A model generated the notes under the pieces. It did not search any database. It was not told where the DNA came from and worked only from the letters and a program-made list of their open reading frames with translations. A DNA stretch of 64,000 nt from Phellopilus nigrolimitatus. Lineage: Eukaryota; Basidiomycota; Agaricomycetes; Hymenochaetales; Hymenochaetaceae. A program made the translations under genes and the position numbers. Position 1 is the stretch's first letter. Each line of letters opens with the position of its first letter. The stretch covers positions 23,192 to 87,191 of the forward strand of contig JAJOHG010000112.1 in NCBI GenBank assembly GCA_021029095.1, written 5' to 3'. Below, piece by piece: positions 49,043 through 62,195 of the stretch.

Positions 49043-52000
49043 ACGAAATGAATTAAGAACGGAACGAGGACTGCTACTTTCTCAGAAGCGTGAAGTCTCC
49101 TCGGCTCATAATTCGGAGGTCTAGAGGAAAGAATGGGAGTAACGATAATAGTGAACAACACGCCAAGACTTCACGGAAGGAAAATGTGCAAACATACCAG
49201 TGTCATCGTCCACTTCTACGCATTCACACTCAGCATTAAGCGTCTGAATTCTGGGTTGCCCGTCTTGCTATGCCCTTGCATCGCCTGCTCCTGCGCACGC
49301 GTCACCTCGTCCCTCTCCTCACAATCTAATGCCATAAGCGGGTCGAGAGGAGACAACCAAGATTATGTGGGGCCGTGTGCTCCCTTCGCATCACTCGGTG
49401 CAATGTCTTGTGTGGGCCGTGCCAGTCGTAGTAGTCGATACGAAACAATGGCACCGAAGAAAGAAAAAAGCTCGGGAACTTAGAGAGAAAGCGCCAATCC
49501 GCACACGAAAGAGGCCATGATGGTCGAGAGCATTTGGAAAGAGAGCATGAAAAAAGCCGCATGTGCTCACCTATACCCGCAGAACTCGACTTCCGGACTT
49601 CACGTTTCAACCAAGCATTTACACATTCAAGTTAGCTCTTCATCTCCCAAAGAGAACGCACATGAACGTACTTTTTCATGAGCATCCATCTGAGCGCGTT
49701 TCCGACTGTATGGCCCTCATCGTGTATCCTGAACGTCGCAGCGGACAGGTCCGGTGCGGCGCCCTTCATCTGTACGTCAAAAATTGCTTGGCCTCGTCTT
49801 GAGCTCGTAAGAAACCGATCAAATTAGACGCACGATTGTGATTTTGGGCGTCGTCGCAGCGTCGGCCATCTTCGTCCACGTTGTCCACACCTGTGCTGCT
49901 TCACTGTTTGCTGCTGGACGTCAAAAAGTGCACGGAGCTTGTTCACACCGGCCCGGAAGTAAAACTTACGTAACTGATGTATTCGTAATCTCGGCAGTGC
50001 TTTGAGCGCAGTGCGAATCGCTGTACACGACTCTACTCAGCACTCTCAGAAAAGTACTTCGGTCTGAAATGGCCCAGTCAGGTTTGGGATGGTGGTGGTC
50101 GGTGCGCTCAAGAACTGAATCGTATTATCAGAGAAGTTACAGGGGGTCAAGTCAAAGTCATCGAGGTGCGTAGTACCCATGCACAGTTCTCCATTCATTT
50201 GAATTCTAAGGCTAACGCGTTCATTCCGCTTTTGGCCTTCAATTGTATAGGAATGTTCGAAATATCCTGGATCTTGCACAATACCGGAAATACGAACATC
50301 GTCACCCATCACCAGAACTGGCGAGCCTGAGCTCATCTTCTCTCCTGTCCGCTGAAATTCTTAGGCTACTGCTGGGTGTGCTATGCTGCTCGACTTTGAA
50401 GCGCACTGTAAGACTTACGAGCTTCGGAGGATCGATGTTAGGGGGGCTCGGTCGATGCCCGACCTCCACTCTACCTACATCCGCTTCGGATCAATGGATA
50501 AACAGCATCGCGCGCCAGAATTGAGTGCAGCGCTTTACAGGTGTCTACTCGCTTCCTTAAGCGCGAACATAGAAGTTGGTATACAAACGGTAAAAACCTT
50601 CTGAGGCCGTGCCATTCCTTAGGCTTTCGGGGAACCTTTGCGCATTTATGGCCGCAACGCCATTCCAGCTCTGATACGAAGACAAAACGGAATATTTGCC
50701 GGAATTTAAAGAATAGGTCCCACAAGTTATTCTCGGGTTTCTTCCCTCGTGATCACCGACGAACTTCTAAGATATACATATAGATGCCTCACTTGGTCAG
50801 CAACGTGTTCGTTGAAAAAAATGACTATGGCATGACGTCGGAGTTGTCGGCTCAGTCTTTTTGCATCGGTGTTCGCTGGAGAAGAATCTGGTTGCTCACC
50901 AAGCCGCGCGTCCATCTTCCGATATCGCAGTGTCCCATCCTATTTGTATCTCTTTTCAAGTGTTTCGCTATCCCGTCTTTCGCGACAGAGAATGATAATC
51001 TTAGTAAACCCGGGCGTCTGGTTCAGCGCTTCTGTAGCACCCCCACAAGTACCACAGAGTTAGTAGTGCTTCGAACTATATCTGCAAAAGCCCATCCCTG
51101 TCTTTTCGGCCGACAGCCTCAGCGTCTGCTAAAACGACATCTGATACTCTCTGAATGAAGTGCGGCAGCATCCGCAAAGTTATACACTATCTCGCAAACA
51201 ATCGAATGTTTTGGTCACAAAGGAGCAGGTACTAGATCGTCACTGACTTCACTGCGTCACTGATACTCAACATGCAAGTATATTTGTATCAGTAGTCTGC
51301 CACTCTTTCCGCGCTGCAGACTCCCTTTTCCTCTCTCCGAATGTCTCGTGATCGTGCATTGAGGCTTTGGTTCAGTGGGCCAAACCATCGTTCTTCCGAC
51401 GTGCTTCACATTCATCATGTTTGCGTGCTCGTGACTGATCGCAATATACTTTTTAAATAGTGACAAGATAAACGCAGACAATATGCTTATGTCTCTTGAC
51501 CGTCTGGAATAATTGATTTGTGACCAAGACTGATTGATTGTATATAGTATGTACTCGAACTCTGCCCTGCCCTTGCCACGCTCGCATATTTCTCAGGAGA
51601 AAAGTTTATGTCTTGTCCGCAACAAGTTCTTACTTTGCGAAAAGCTGGATACTCATCTATCTAGTTATATATTATATTCGCTACATCTCTAACCTCTCAT
51701 TCAGTATGTTTTGTCTTGGACTCTCGGACTTAATGCTGACCAAGTCTAATTGTCACAGTGCGCCGACCTGAAAGCTTTACCTCTCTTTCGAGTCTGTGGA
51801 GACTGTTAATATCTATCCCATAGCTGAGCAACATTTTCAATATAGAAACCACCTGGAACCTGTCCTTGTCGAGCCAATTACCCAGAGTCTATGTCCCATT
51901 TTGGTTCTTAACGAATCAACTCCCAGACAGGAACTAGTTTCTCCGGCGTCGGCTGTCGTGATAGAATATTTGAAGCTCTTATCCATTCGTTGATTCCCAC

Positions 52001-52461
52001 AATTACTTGCTGAGTGCATATCACAATGCTAAAAGGTGAGTGCAAAGTCTCCTGACTCGCGCACTTTTGTCCCGAGCTCGAACTGTCAATTTATGTAACA
52101 AAAATTAGGACAGATGTCCTAATATATTTATATGGAGGTATGTCTCATTTTACTAAATAAACAAATATTGCTTAGTACCGTAAATTTCGTATAGAGTATG
52201 GTATGCAGAAAAGAACACTACGATGTTAGCACTCGCTGCGTGCAAGTGTTATCCATTTTTTCTCGCCGGGACCTTGCCATCTTCACACTAAATCTCTACT
52301 CCAATTCGTTTGGCGACTTTTTCAGAAGCTCCTGTTTCATCAAGATCCGTGTCCAAACCCACTGACTGTAGTTCGTCGATTATGAGCACAGGCGCTAGCA
52401 ATTTGTACTTTTTGAAAGGTTCTTGCCTAGCCATAGGCAATGGAAATATGGTTCTGAGCTT
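49043..52461. other. 3.4 kb mostly empty; one small frame
   Basis: The only frame with balanced composition is on the minus strand at 50336-50046 (96 aa, starting MSSGSPVLVMGDDVRISG). It has a stop upstream, no known domain, and might be the last exon of something larger. The remainder holds only short frames. Confidence 0.35.
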
Positions 52462-54728
52462 TTAGATCATCCCCATGGGCCACCAAATACACGGCACCGA
52501 TTCTTCAATTCCTATGCTTTCTTCCTTAGGAATCACCTCTGGCGGTGTTTCCCCATCCGTATTGTCGGATTCCTTGCCCTTTTCTCCATCTACAACGCTT
52601 TTCCCATCTCTTTCTGCTCGCTTTCGCCGCTCTGCCGCAACCCAGGCTTCAACCTCGTTGATCACGAGATATGGTCGCGTCTTGTACTGCATAAGCAGGC
52701 CTTGGATCGCTGCCATTGAGAATTCGCCCTCTGGCACGCGCTCGGCGAACGCGCGTGCCAGTCGGCCGACCTCGCCCCGTGTGAGACTTGGGCATCGTGT
52801 GCCTGGGTCGGTGGTGTATATCGCCGACAGGCCGCTGCTAGCTCCGCTCGTGTCAGCCACGCTTGTGGAATTATTACTGCCCTTGACTGCCGCAGGGAGC
52901 ACTAATCCAGATGGTAATCCTGGCGGTGATTTAGTAAGCGTTGAGTCGCCTATCCACCCCTCATCTTCGGTATCCTCATCATTATCATAATCCCCGTGTT
53001 TCCCGCCCTCCATATCGACTTCGGGAGGGAAGAAACACCGGAATAGCTTTGCGGCTTGTAAGCGACCGGCATTATCGAAACGAACATGAACGTCGAGACG
53101 TCCGGGCCGCACGAGTGCAGGGTCAAGTGCCGCGTATTTGTTCGTGGTGGCAAAAAGCAATCTGCCCTCCTGTGCTGCGACGCCGTCAATTGCTCCGAGG
53201 AGGCCGCTCAGTGTGACGCCACTCGCAGATGATCCCTGAGCGGCTGGAGAGCCAGATTGTAAGTCGAGTGCAGGCGTTCCCGGAGGCTGCCCGGGCATAA
53301 GGGGCACACCAAAGTCTCCCTCACGCGTAACCCCGCGAAAGAATGCCGCGTCAATATCTTCCATGAGTGCAAGAGAACGTGACGGCAATTTAGAGATGAG
53401 TTCATTAAGACTCGAATCGTCAAGGTTCTTTTTTGAGAGCGAGATGACATAGATATCCAAGTCGAGTTCGCCTGCAAGAGAATGGACTTTTTTCAACGTA
53501 ATTAATCCGAGATCCCGTTAGAGCGCCTCATGTGAATATCATGCTCACTAAGACTGGTTTTTCCAGATCCAGGAGAACCGTGAAGGAGATACCCGCGTCT
53601 CCAGGGAATGCCGCGATCGGCGTACCATTTCTCACTCGCCATGAAGTCCTTTGCATCTATGAGTAGATGTTCTTTTATGCCCTTTTCCAAAACTACACTG
53701 GATAGTGGTCTTTTGGGTCGTGATCCCGTCAGGGTCCATTCATTTTGGCTATGTTCACAGAGTATTGGTAAGCTTCTAACTTATTTGCTAGCACATAAGA
53801 TACGTACGTGTCAGATACATAAATATTTATCCTGCCTTCAGATTCTTTTTTATATGCTCTTTTGGCTTCTAGGAGCAGCATATCGATTTTAGAAAAATTT
53901 CGCGTAAATAATCTGATTCCGAATAGTGTTAGCAATTTGTCTGGATTTGTGAAGCGAAGGGGCAAGGAGTTTACGTTATTGACACCCTTTCATCTCCGGT
54001 TCTATTCCACATATCGCCCTGAGTCTGAGAACGTGTTACGGTCATCAACGAGCCTTTATACCACAGATATTGCGTTTTGTCTGAAGGAATTGCGAATCTT
54101 TTGATTAATAATCAACTCTTGCAATTGTAAATGAAAGGATCTCACTGTGCGCTGGCATGTACGCAAGTCGACGCAGCGGAGACGAAACTTTGCCGTCCTC
54201 TTCCTCGCCAGGGACTTTGTCAGCAGGCCCGCTCTGCCCGTACCTTGAAGTGCTGATTCGAATATTCCGCGATTTGTCTTCAGATGTCATAGGTCGGATG
54301 AGCATCATGTCTGTCTATTTTAAAAATAGCAAATACCACGCACTCCAGGTTTCTTGCTTGGAAAGCCAAAACATGATCCAAACTGCCCGTCGTTCGGATT
54401 AGTGTTAAGCATCAACGGAGAAAATGTCAACGATGAATCGCCCACTGAATGAATCGTCCCGGTCCTCGAACTCGACAGTAATGAAGAACGACTCGATGAG
54501 ATATGCCCACGCCATGAACAAAAGTCTTCGAGCAGATTCGAGAGAGCCCCCGATTAAAAAAAGCTTAGTACCGTCCCGAACTGCAGGAAACGAGATCAAG
54601 AAATTCCACAACGAAGCAGCAGATGCAAGCAACCCATCTGGAGAAGGAGATACAGAACGTTCTGGAAGAGCAAAGTTCGTGACATTCAGTATTTGGTCGA
54701 GTACAACGGACGTGGTGTAGGCAGACAT
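52462..54728 (-). CDS. BCS1-like AAA+ ATPase
   Basis: Multi-exon gene with an N-terminal hydrophobic helix ([19 protein letters not shown]), the BCS1-specific region ([43 protein letters not shown]) and an AAA module. In that module: Walker [11 protein letters not shown], Walker [11 protein letters not shown], sensor [20 protein letters not shown], and an arginine-finger region. A GT-AG intron splits the codon right after Walker A (phase 1). Yeast Bcs1 is a mitochondrial inner-membrane translocase that inserts the Rieske protein; basidiomycetes carry many paralogues with longer, acidic and Ser-rich insertions like the one between sensor and C-terminus here. The first intron after the start exon could not be fixed. 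The start at 54728 is the first ATG of the open frame. Confidence 0.85.
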
Positions 54729-55401
54729 CTTTTGGAGAAGAGAAGAGAGATGAGACAGACGCGTCTCCGAGTTTATATACTACTGTATATCGGCTTTCGA
54801 CTCATAAACAAGTATGATCTATCCTGTGCACGTTCATGTTGAGGTTCGGATCACGATTCCTATATATCTGTGAAAGTTTCTGGCTCGAATGAAGAATTTA
54901 CCGGCCAAACACAACTAGATTATTATGAAAAACTGCAAAGATGTTTCACTTAGAAAAGAATAAGAACGAATTCGGGGAGTCGTGTACCGGAGCGTTCAAA
55001 ACTTGACAAGTTTCAGGCGATTGTCGAACTCGTGTACACAGCCTCTGCGCGTCAGGCAGTCCATGCTGTGAGAAGCGATGAAAACTTTTTGTCACGAAGT
55101 TAGACGCATTGCCTCATTCCAATTTGTACGGCGTCTCGACTGTGAGCATCTGTAAGCTCGAAAGACCTCGTTTAGTTGTTCAATATATTTATTCATAATC
55201 TTCTGAGCACTTCACGTGATGTGCAGAGACAAATATTGATGTATCGACATCGGACAGACCGCAGTACTCAGAAGACAAAAAACTTCGATATACAAAGCAT
55301 TTAAAGAGACACATCGTTCAGATATAACCTATTTTATAATGTGCGCTGAGTGCGTGAATGAAATTTAATAGCGCTCAGCCCCATACACATTCCGACCTTT
55401 C
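54729..55401. other. 0.7 kb spacer
   Basis: Promoter side of the BCS1-like gene and 3' flank of dienelactone hydrolase copy 2. Nothing else seen. Confidence 0.4.
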
Positions 55402-57005
55402 CTATTTCGAGAAACGCTCAAACCAGCCGACGATGCTCCTTGCACTCTCCTCTTTCGCCCATCCTGCCGCGGAATTAAATTAGAAAAGCATTATTGGAGG
55501 CAAGAAGATGGAAAATCGAAACATGATCGGAAAAGCACGGGTAGTTAACAACGAAAGGCGTATTGAGAACTGAGAAGATAGCAACTGAGACTCAAGACTC
55601 ACTTTCATTCTCAACGTCAGGATCCCCTCTGACTGCAAACCCATGCTTGACCCCCGAGAACACTTGGAAATGGTAGTTCCTTCCGTCTTCGACTAGGACA
55701 TCCTCCGCGCGTCTGCGAAACTCGATTGGAAATGTGTGGTCTATCTCTGTTATAGAATCATCAGCAAGTGCTTTCTGAGTTCGCAAAAAAAGGCACGTGA
55801 GAAGGTAGACGCTCTTCAAAAGGAGATAATGTAGTTCCGCCAGCATCTTCCCAACGCTCCAGACGCCCTTAATCATAAACGAGGAGGAAATTTCTGATAA
55901 AAACGGTGATGATCAACACGCACCAGCACATGATAATAGGAGAGGAACTACGATGAACGAGATAGGTTATTGTTTGTGTAGCAAACATTTGAATCTTAAC
56001 AGACAACGTACCGCTCATGTTACGGAAGTGGCTTTCATTCAAGAACGCCGGATGAGCGATTGCTCCTTTGTTGTAGAAGAGAAGGATGAAATCATTCCAA
56101 ACGGCATTCGAGTTGTTTAACGGGATCGTGAGTCCTAGTAGTAGAAGGATTATGGCATTTGGTAAAAAGCATACCTGCAACTACCTTTCCGGAAGCACCA
56201 GATTCGCAGACGAATGGAGCTCCAAAGCAATACCCTGCAAGTATACAGTCAGTCTCTTCGTCTGATTAAGTATGCTCTCATCAAGCGCACCGACAGCGGT
56301 ATATTTCATTTCCTGGCCTAATGTTGCAGCGCAAAATGGTAAGAATCGGAAGTTACTTGCTCTAAATTGCTCGAGGGAACGGAGGAAAGCGAGAATAGAT
56401 AGAAACAGAAGAATGTGAAGAACACTGAAACATGATTCGCCGAAGCATTGTCAGCTCACCAAATCTATTCTTGATTGCCTCAAACCACTTTGGTTCATGC
56501 TCACGCGCCTGTGCTTGGCTCTTTGCCATCCATGCTGGCCGGTCGAAGCCGGGCTCGTCGTTATGAATGTGTATGGGATCTCCCAAGAAGTAATCGATAC
56601 CAACAACGATGAAGCCTGTATAGACGCGCATCCAAGAGTTAGTCAGATATGCACAAGTTCAGAGAGAATTACTTTGAGATCAATCGATGTGCGGCACTTC
56701 TGAAGGACAGTGGCCCCCAGATCCAGCTAAACGGAATCGATTTCTGCGATCGAGTAGACCCTTATCTCACCTTGATCAGCGAAGTAGTCTTGAATGAGCT
56801 TGTTGTTGATGAACAGGGGGCCAAAGACGTCGGCGTAGAATAGGATAACGCCCTTCGCAGGCTGTCCTGCAGCAAGATATGAAGGAGTTGCGATGTAGGT
56901 GTCGAGGCCAGCGATCTTTTCGATCGTTCCCTTAGGCTCGCCAGTGTGTTTCACGCCTTTACAGCAGTCATCGCCTGGTGCTTGCGCAAGGACTTTGTCC
57001 GTCAT
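55402..57005 (-). CDS. Dienelactone hydrolase family protein, copy 2
   Basis: Exons 57005-56771, 56615-56460, 56317-56291, 56234-56175, 56065-56012, 55947-55924, 55746-55603 and 55463-55402 give 253 aa. Seven of the eight exons have exactly the same length as in copy 1 and all introns are phase 1; exon 1 is nine nt longer. Triad: Cys in GYCFGAPFV, Asp in AEIDHTF, His in GVKHGFAVRGD. The two copies face each other across about 11 kb. Copy 2 keeps cleaner donors and a more typical FERFSK end. Role as for copy 1. Confidence 0.92.
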
Positions 57006-59340
57006 GGTGAAAGCTCAGGGTGAAGTTGGATGACTGAGCAGATATATTTGAAGATAGACGACTCAAGCAAGAGAACTATCGTCCATGCATGTCCATCGGC
57101 AGTTTTCGGCTAATTGATCTGCCGACGTACTGGATGGGAATAGACACAACAAAAAAAAGGGAAATTCAGATTACTTGTGCAGGACGATATCGAAATATCT
57201 GCAGGAATAGGCGCTCTAACACTGTTTTGAATAAAACCAAAAACGGTTGGAAATGATTCTTGAGCTCATGCTGCACTTCAAATCTATGCCTCGAATCCAA
57301 AAGCGTATACGTGTAGTGGATCTATCCGATATACAATGTACCGTTCGAAGTCTTCGTTTTCAGTCACATGAATTGACGACCAATGATCTGGGTTGTATGA
57401 GGTTCTATATGTGCTAGCCAATAACACGCACCAATAATCCGACACTGTGACCTAGGCGGCCAGGCCTCGGGAATCGGCGAGTTCTGAAATGCTCTTCCAT
57501 GAGATCCACTCGAAGGACACATGTTCCAAGCGAGAAAGTGATGAGTACCTTTGCCTTTATCTCATCCAGCGCTCGGAGCGAAGAAAACGAGGATGCGGTA
57601 CTGTCAAATCTCGCGAAATGAAATTAGATAGAGTAAGGAGACGCACATAATGTGAAATCCCACCCGTCACTCTGTCAGTTGCACGCTGCATGTCTTCCCG
57701 CAGAGAAAAGCAAGATATTGCTTCCCACTAGGCCTTTGTCAGGTTTATGGCATCATTTCTAGCGAAGGGAACTGAATAGCGAGGAGGTATAGAGTCGATG
57801 AGCTGCTCGAGATCAGCGCGTTGGCATGTGCTTGAAAGCTGCTGACTGCACTACACTGGACGGGGTCCCGACTCAGCTCAAGCTGTACGGAGTCATGAAC
57901 ACTGGTGTGCGAGTCGATGTCGGTAATATTGATCCAGAACTTATTTTGAATCTCGTCGTCGGTTATTTGACAGATATGGGACATGTGTTTACTTCATGTT
58001 TAACGACACCACAAGTTCTCCGGGAACTTGTACAAATTAAAGCTGCACCCGTACCTTCGAACGCCAAAATTGTCCATAAGCAAGGCACATGTGCATGTAA
58101 TTTAGAGCTTCAGGTCCGTTTCTCCCGGAGCGTTCATTTCATTGGGAAGTTTGGACCTCGGAGATGAAATACCAAATGCAACTTGAGGCTCAGAATCGCC
58201 GCTTCCGCCGACCTTTGGAAAAGTTCGCATAAATTAAGAGACTGGCAAAAACAAAATGAGAGTTGAAAGCGCCTCTTATAAAGGGATTTAGCCGCTCACA
58301 GCCGTGTATACGAACGTCTCTGCACGTCCCGGCTCCCAATATTTCGAGCCTCACCATCAGCGCCACTCCGGATTCACGCCTTCTTATCCTTTTCAACCGA
58401 GGGGTTGCTGCTCCCCCTCCCCGCATCTGCATTGATGACGCGCCCGCCGACACCCATGCCGTGTCCTGCGGGAGTAGGATGTGGCGGCGCACCGGTCCTT
58501 CTCGCCGCCGCCGCCGACGCCGAACCAGATTGCGATCGACGCGGCTTCGCACAGTGCAAAAAGGATGGGAGATCCTATCAAATTACTATCTGTGCGAATG
58601 ATTCCTAATCTCGAACTTCCGTCAAGTAGTGTCGGAGTGGGTTGCACAAGGGAGTAGGTGGATATTAAATGAGAGGGAAAAACTGTATGTGCGCACTGAA
58701 TGACGTTCAATCCGATCATGCTCGACGCACGGTTCGACGGGCCAAAGAGGCCGAAGTACTACAAAAGGCGTCGACTCGAATGTGGCCTAAGAAGTGGGTG
58801 GGGTCGTGGATTGCACTTGAGGCCTTGCTGTCGTCTGTCAATGGGCGAAGTCCTCAGTATCCAAGAGCACGGGAGCACGGAATAACACACTCGTACTTTC
58901 TCATCTACGCCGCTGATGCCTACTATGCACACGCCGATCGCCGCCCCCGCCCAGCCTTTCCTAGACACACACCGCTACCTTCAACGGGATTACCGAGTCC
59001 CTTTCTCGTTTGTCATACTTTTCTCACCACCGAGCAGGTATCGCTCCACGGCTGATGCTCATGGGATGAGCATGAATGAGTAATAATATTGCAAAGGACA
59101 ATACGTACCATCCGTGCTGCCGCTCCGCGCAGTCCACTGTTCTCTTCATGCTGGATAGATATCGATCTGGGGCACAAAGGAGAATCTATTCCTAACTAGT
59201 CTGAGCGACGTATCCGGGTAAAACTCGAGATGCTTGCGGTGTCGGTATACGTAGTTGAGAGTCTTGAGACTGCGAGTTTGCCGAGTCCGCCACCGCTTAC
59301 GTTTTGTTACGTCTTCACGGCAACTGTAACACATTCTGCG
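57006..59340. other. 2.3 kb without a firm gene
   Basis: Only short frames. The longest plus-strand one (58669-59055, 128 codons) shows no domain. A 79-codon minus-strand frame at 57745-57984 could be an exon but has no visible partner. Confidence 0.35.
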
Positions 59341-60286
59341 CTGGCAGCAGCAGCTCTATCGCGCTCTCGGTTTCTACGTATGTACATGAAATCCACAGCG
59401 TGTCGTCACCCGGCTGACGTCCAATGCCTGGTTCGTGCTAAAACTTACGGGTTACGAAACGCCAACGGTGCGCGATTCTCTCCCTTCACCTCTTATGCCT
59501 TGCTGATTGATGCTATTGTAAAGACGTAGAATGCTTTGCTTCAGGTCGTCCTGTCGTATATAATGACGATCTTCCCCAAATGTGACTTCTGCTGTCTGTG
59601 TTTTCAGCCGCAATACCGAGCTCAGCGACTTAGGATTCTTATGTCTCGGCGTGGAACCTCGAATACGTCATGCTTTATCGTCGTGTTCTCTGATGAGACG
59701 AGATCACTCCGCGCTGGACTCGTGCGTCCTCAACTAGAAGGCTCAACCAAGTCACACGACAGTATATGAACATGAGCCGCGCGATTGCGCGCTCAAAAGA
59801 GGAACGACCGCGAGATGAACTCTTAGTATGAGGATTCTGTTTTCCGTCATTGCTGCACGAGGATAAATCTCAGACTGTTCGGTGAGCGCAGTCCACTGCT
59901 TTGTTCTGCCGCCTAACTGATTGATCTCCCAGTGCCTTGCTCATAGTACAGCCGCGCCCATCATCTGCTTGAGAAGAGCAAAGTAGGGCACAGCTCCCGT
60001 CTTATTGAGAAAGATCGTCGTACAATGTACAAGCTAGACATCCCGGAGATGAAGCAGAGGCTCTTGGTGCTCTTCTGGTTGGTTCAGTCGCCTACCGTTC
60101 TCTGGTCAACAGGTGTCTGGGTTCAGTTCTTCGTTGATTCCTGACCTATGGTGCTTACGGCTTGTACAAGGACATCGGGGACAGTTGGGAAGTAGCGCAC
60201 CGCCTGCTCTCACGGTCTTTTTCTTCCGATTACTCACTCCAGGCGCACAACTTGACCGACTCAGTGCTTTTTCTTTGCATCCGACC

Positions 60287-60349
60287 ATGGAGGACGTCGT
60301 GAGAAAGGCCAGCTGCCGCATTGTCACGAAGATACAACAATGCTCCTGA
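60287..60349 (+). promoter_or_regulatory. Conserved upstream ORF, third copy
   Basis: A 20-codon frame beginning MEDVV, in the same ATG context and 226 nt before the main start (225 nt in the left copy). Six of its codons differ from the left-arm version but its length and stop are the same. Confidence 0.55.
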
Positions 60350-60512
60350 GCCCCAGCAGCTTTGCTTTCCACCTCATGCAACATTGGGCGCATTGCCATC
60401 CAGGACTGACTGGTAACCACCGTGACAGCTGGTTACCATCCTGGCGCAAACTGCGCGAGACATACAAACATGCGCGCCCTGCCGTGTACATGGGGCATTG
60501 AATCATCCAGAA

Positions 60513-62195
60513 ATGCCTTTCGATATCTATGCAGTTCCTGACGAAATCTGGTTCAAAATCGCGTTGAGTTTGAGCTTAAAGGATGCCCTGCATCTCGAGG
60601 CTGTGGGTGTTCTCAATATGCTTATCTAGCCGACTCAATGACTAGTCAATCTATTTATTTATTCTGTTTCAGACGTGCAAGTTTCTCCGCGCGGTCGTTT
60701 CCAACAAATCCTTCTGGCTAAAACACCTCCGTCTGCTGGATCAAGCCCACGCACCCGATTTACCCCGCCACATCTCCGTCAGCGAGCTCACCTGGTCCAA
60801 GCTGCGCTCCCTAGTTGTGTGTGCACACCGTCGACATTCCAACTGCACCAGCTCCCGGACCACCCCGCTGCAGCCCACGCGTGAGGTCATTGTGCCCGTT
60901 AAGTGGGGAATCAATCGTGAGGGAGTGACCGACGGAAAGTGGCGTTATGAACTACTCCCCGGGGGCGCACTACTCCTGGTCCTGAGGCGTCCGGGATATT
61001 TGCAGTGCTGGGATGTGCGGAATAAGCAGTGTGTCTGGACGTATCTGCCGGGCGTCTCGTCTGTCACGCGCGGCATGCAGATGCCAGAAGTGTGCGACTT
61101 CAGCTATGACATGCAGGCGAACGGCGACGTGCGCGTGCTCGTGGTGAGCGAATCTACTGGCAACGAAGACACGGAAAGGTAAGAAATGTAATATCGGCGG
61201 AACATTTAAACTGCCATGTCGTACTGATACTCTGAAGCTATTCAGAACTCTCGAAATATTTCAAATTCTGCCCCAGACATGGACAGAGCCACCGCTCTTT
61301 GAGTCTAAGTTAAAAGATATTGATGAACAAAGCGGGCTGGTAGTGTGTTCAAAGTTAAGTGGCGATGTGTCGGCAGTCTGCTTGGCCGACCAACTTCTCC
61401 TGACATTTTGGAAGGAAAAACGCTCGGTCGTAATTCTCGGGGTACGTATCCACGTTCTATGAAAGCGTATGGGATAAAATGGCCGATGTTTTTTTACAGG
61501 GTGTTTTCGACGACATAGATCTGGTGGACGGCTATCTCATTGCCACGACATATGACCATTGGAGCGAGTCAATCAACGCTGTTCTGATTTCGTCTATACA
61601 CAAGCGGCTTCGTGCGGCAACATCACATGCAACACCAAAGGTGATACTCAGAGACATCCTTTATGCGAGCTGCCTCATCCCGCCTCACCCGCAGCCGACC
61701 ATAGAAGGAGCATCATTGTCCATCTGCACCTTCCATTGGATGACCGAAGCAGAAAGAAAACGAAAAGGAATCACTATGACCACACTGCTGCGTACGCGAA
61801 GTGAAGAAACCTCTCGCTACTACTCCGTGATGGACTCTTTCCGCTTGGAGGCTGCTGTAGATATATCCAGCACGTCCAAGTCCGAGACCTTATCTCCAAG
61901 CGACGGCGTTTCACGCCTCAGGCACGTTGGGCATCTGGATTCTACCGCACTGACCCGGCAGCCTAATTATAACAGATATGCGAGACAACTCTCACAAGTC
62001 AACTCGACGGTGATCGACTCGAATTGCAATGGAGTGCCCGTGCCGGAGCTGGCCACCATCTCTCGCGAAAAAGTAGTGTCTCGCACACTCGTGGGCATCC
62101 CAGACCGGGAGTTCGTGAACGTGGAGTTCTACAGTAGCGCACTTTACTTCGAGTCCGAGGACGGGAATTCTGTCGTCATCCAATATTTCGACTAA
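60513..62195 (+). CDS. F-box-like protein, family A, third copy
   Basis: Exons 60513-60602, 60673-61178, 61246-61441 and 61500-62195 give 495 aa, all frames open. Introns of 70, 67 and 58 nt are at the same sites and phases as in the arm copies. N-terminus MPFDIYAVPDEIWFKIAL, TCKFLRAVVSNKSFW after intron 1, C-terminus VVIQYFD. It is far more diverged from the arm copies than they are from each other: exon 1 and the middle of exon 2 are similar, exon 4 strongly different. It is therefore an older paralogue, still intact, probably an SCF adaptor with its own target. Confidence 0.8.
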
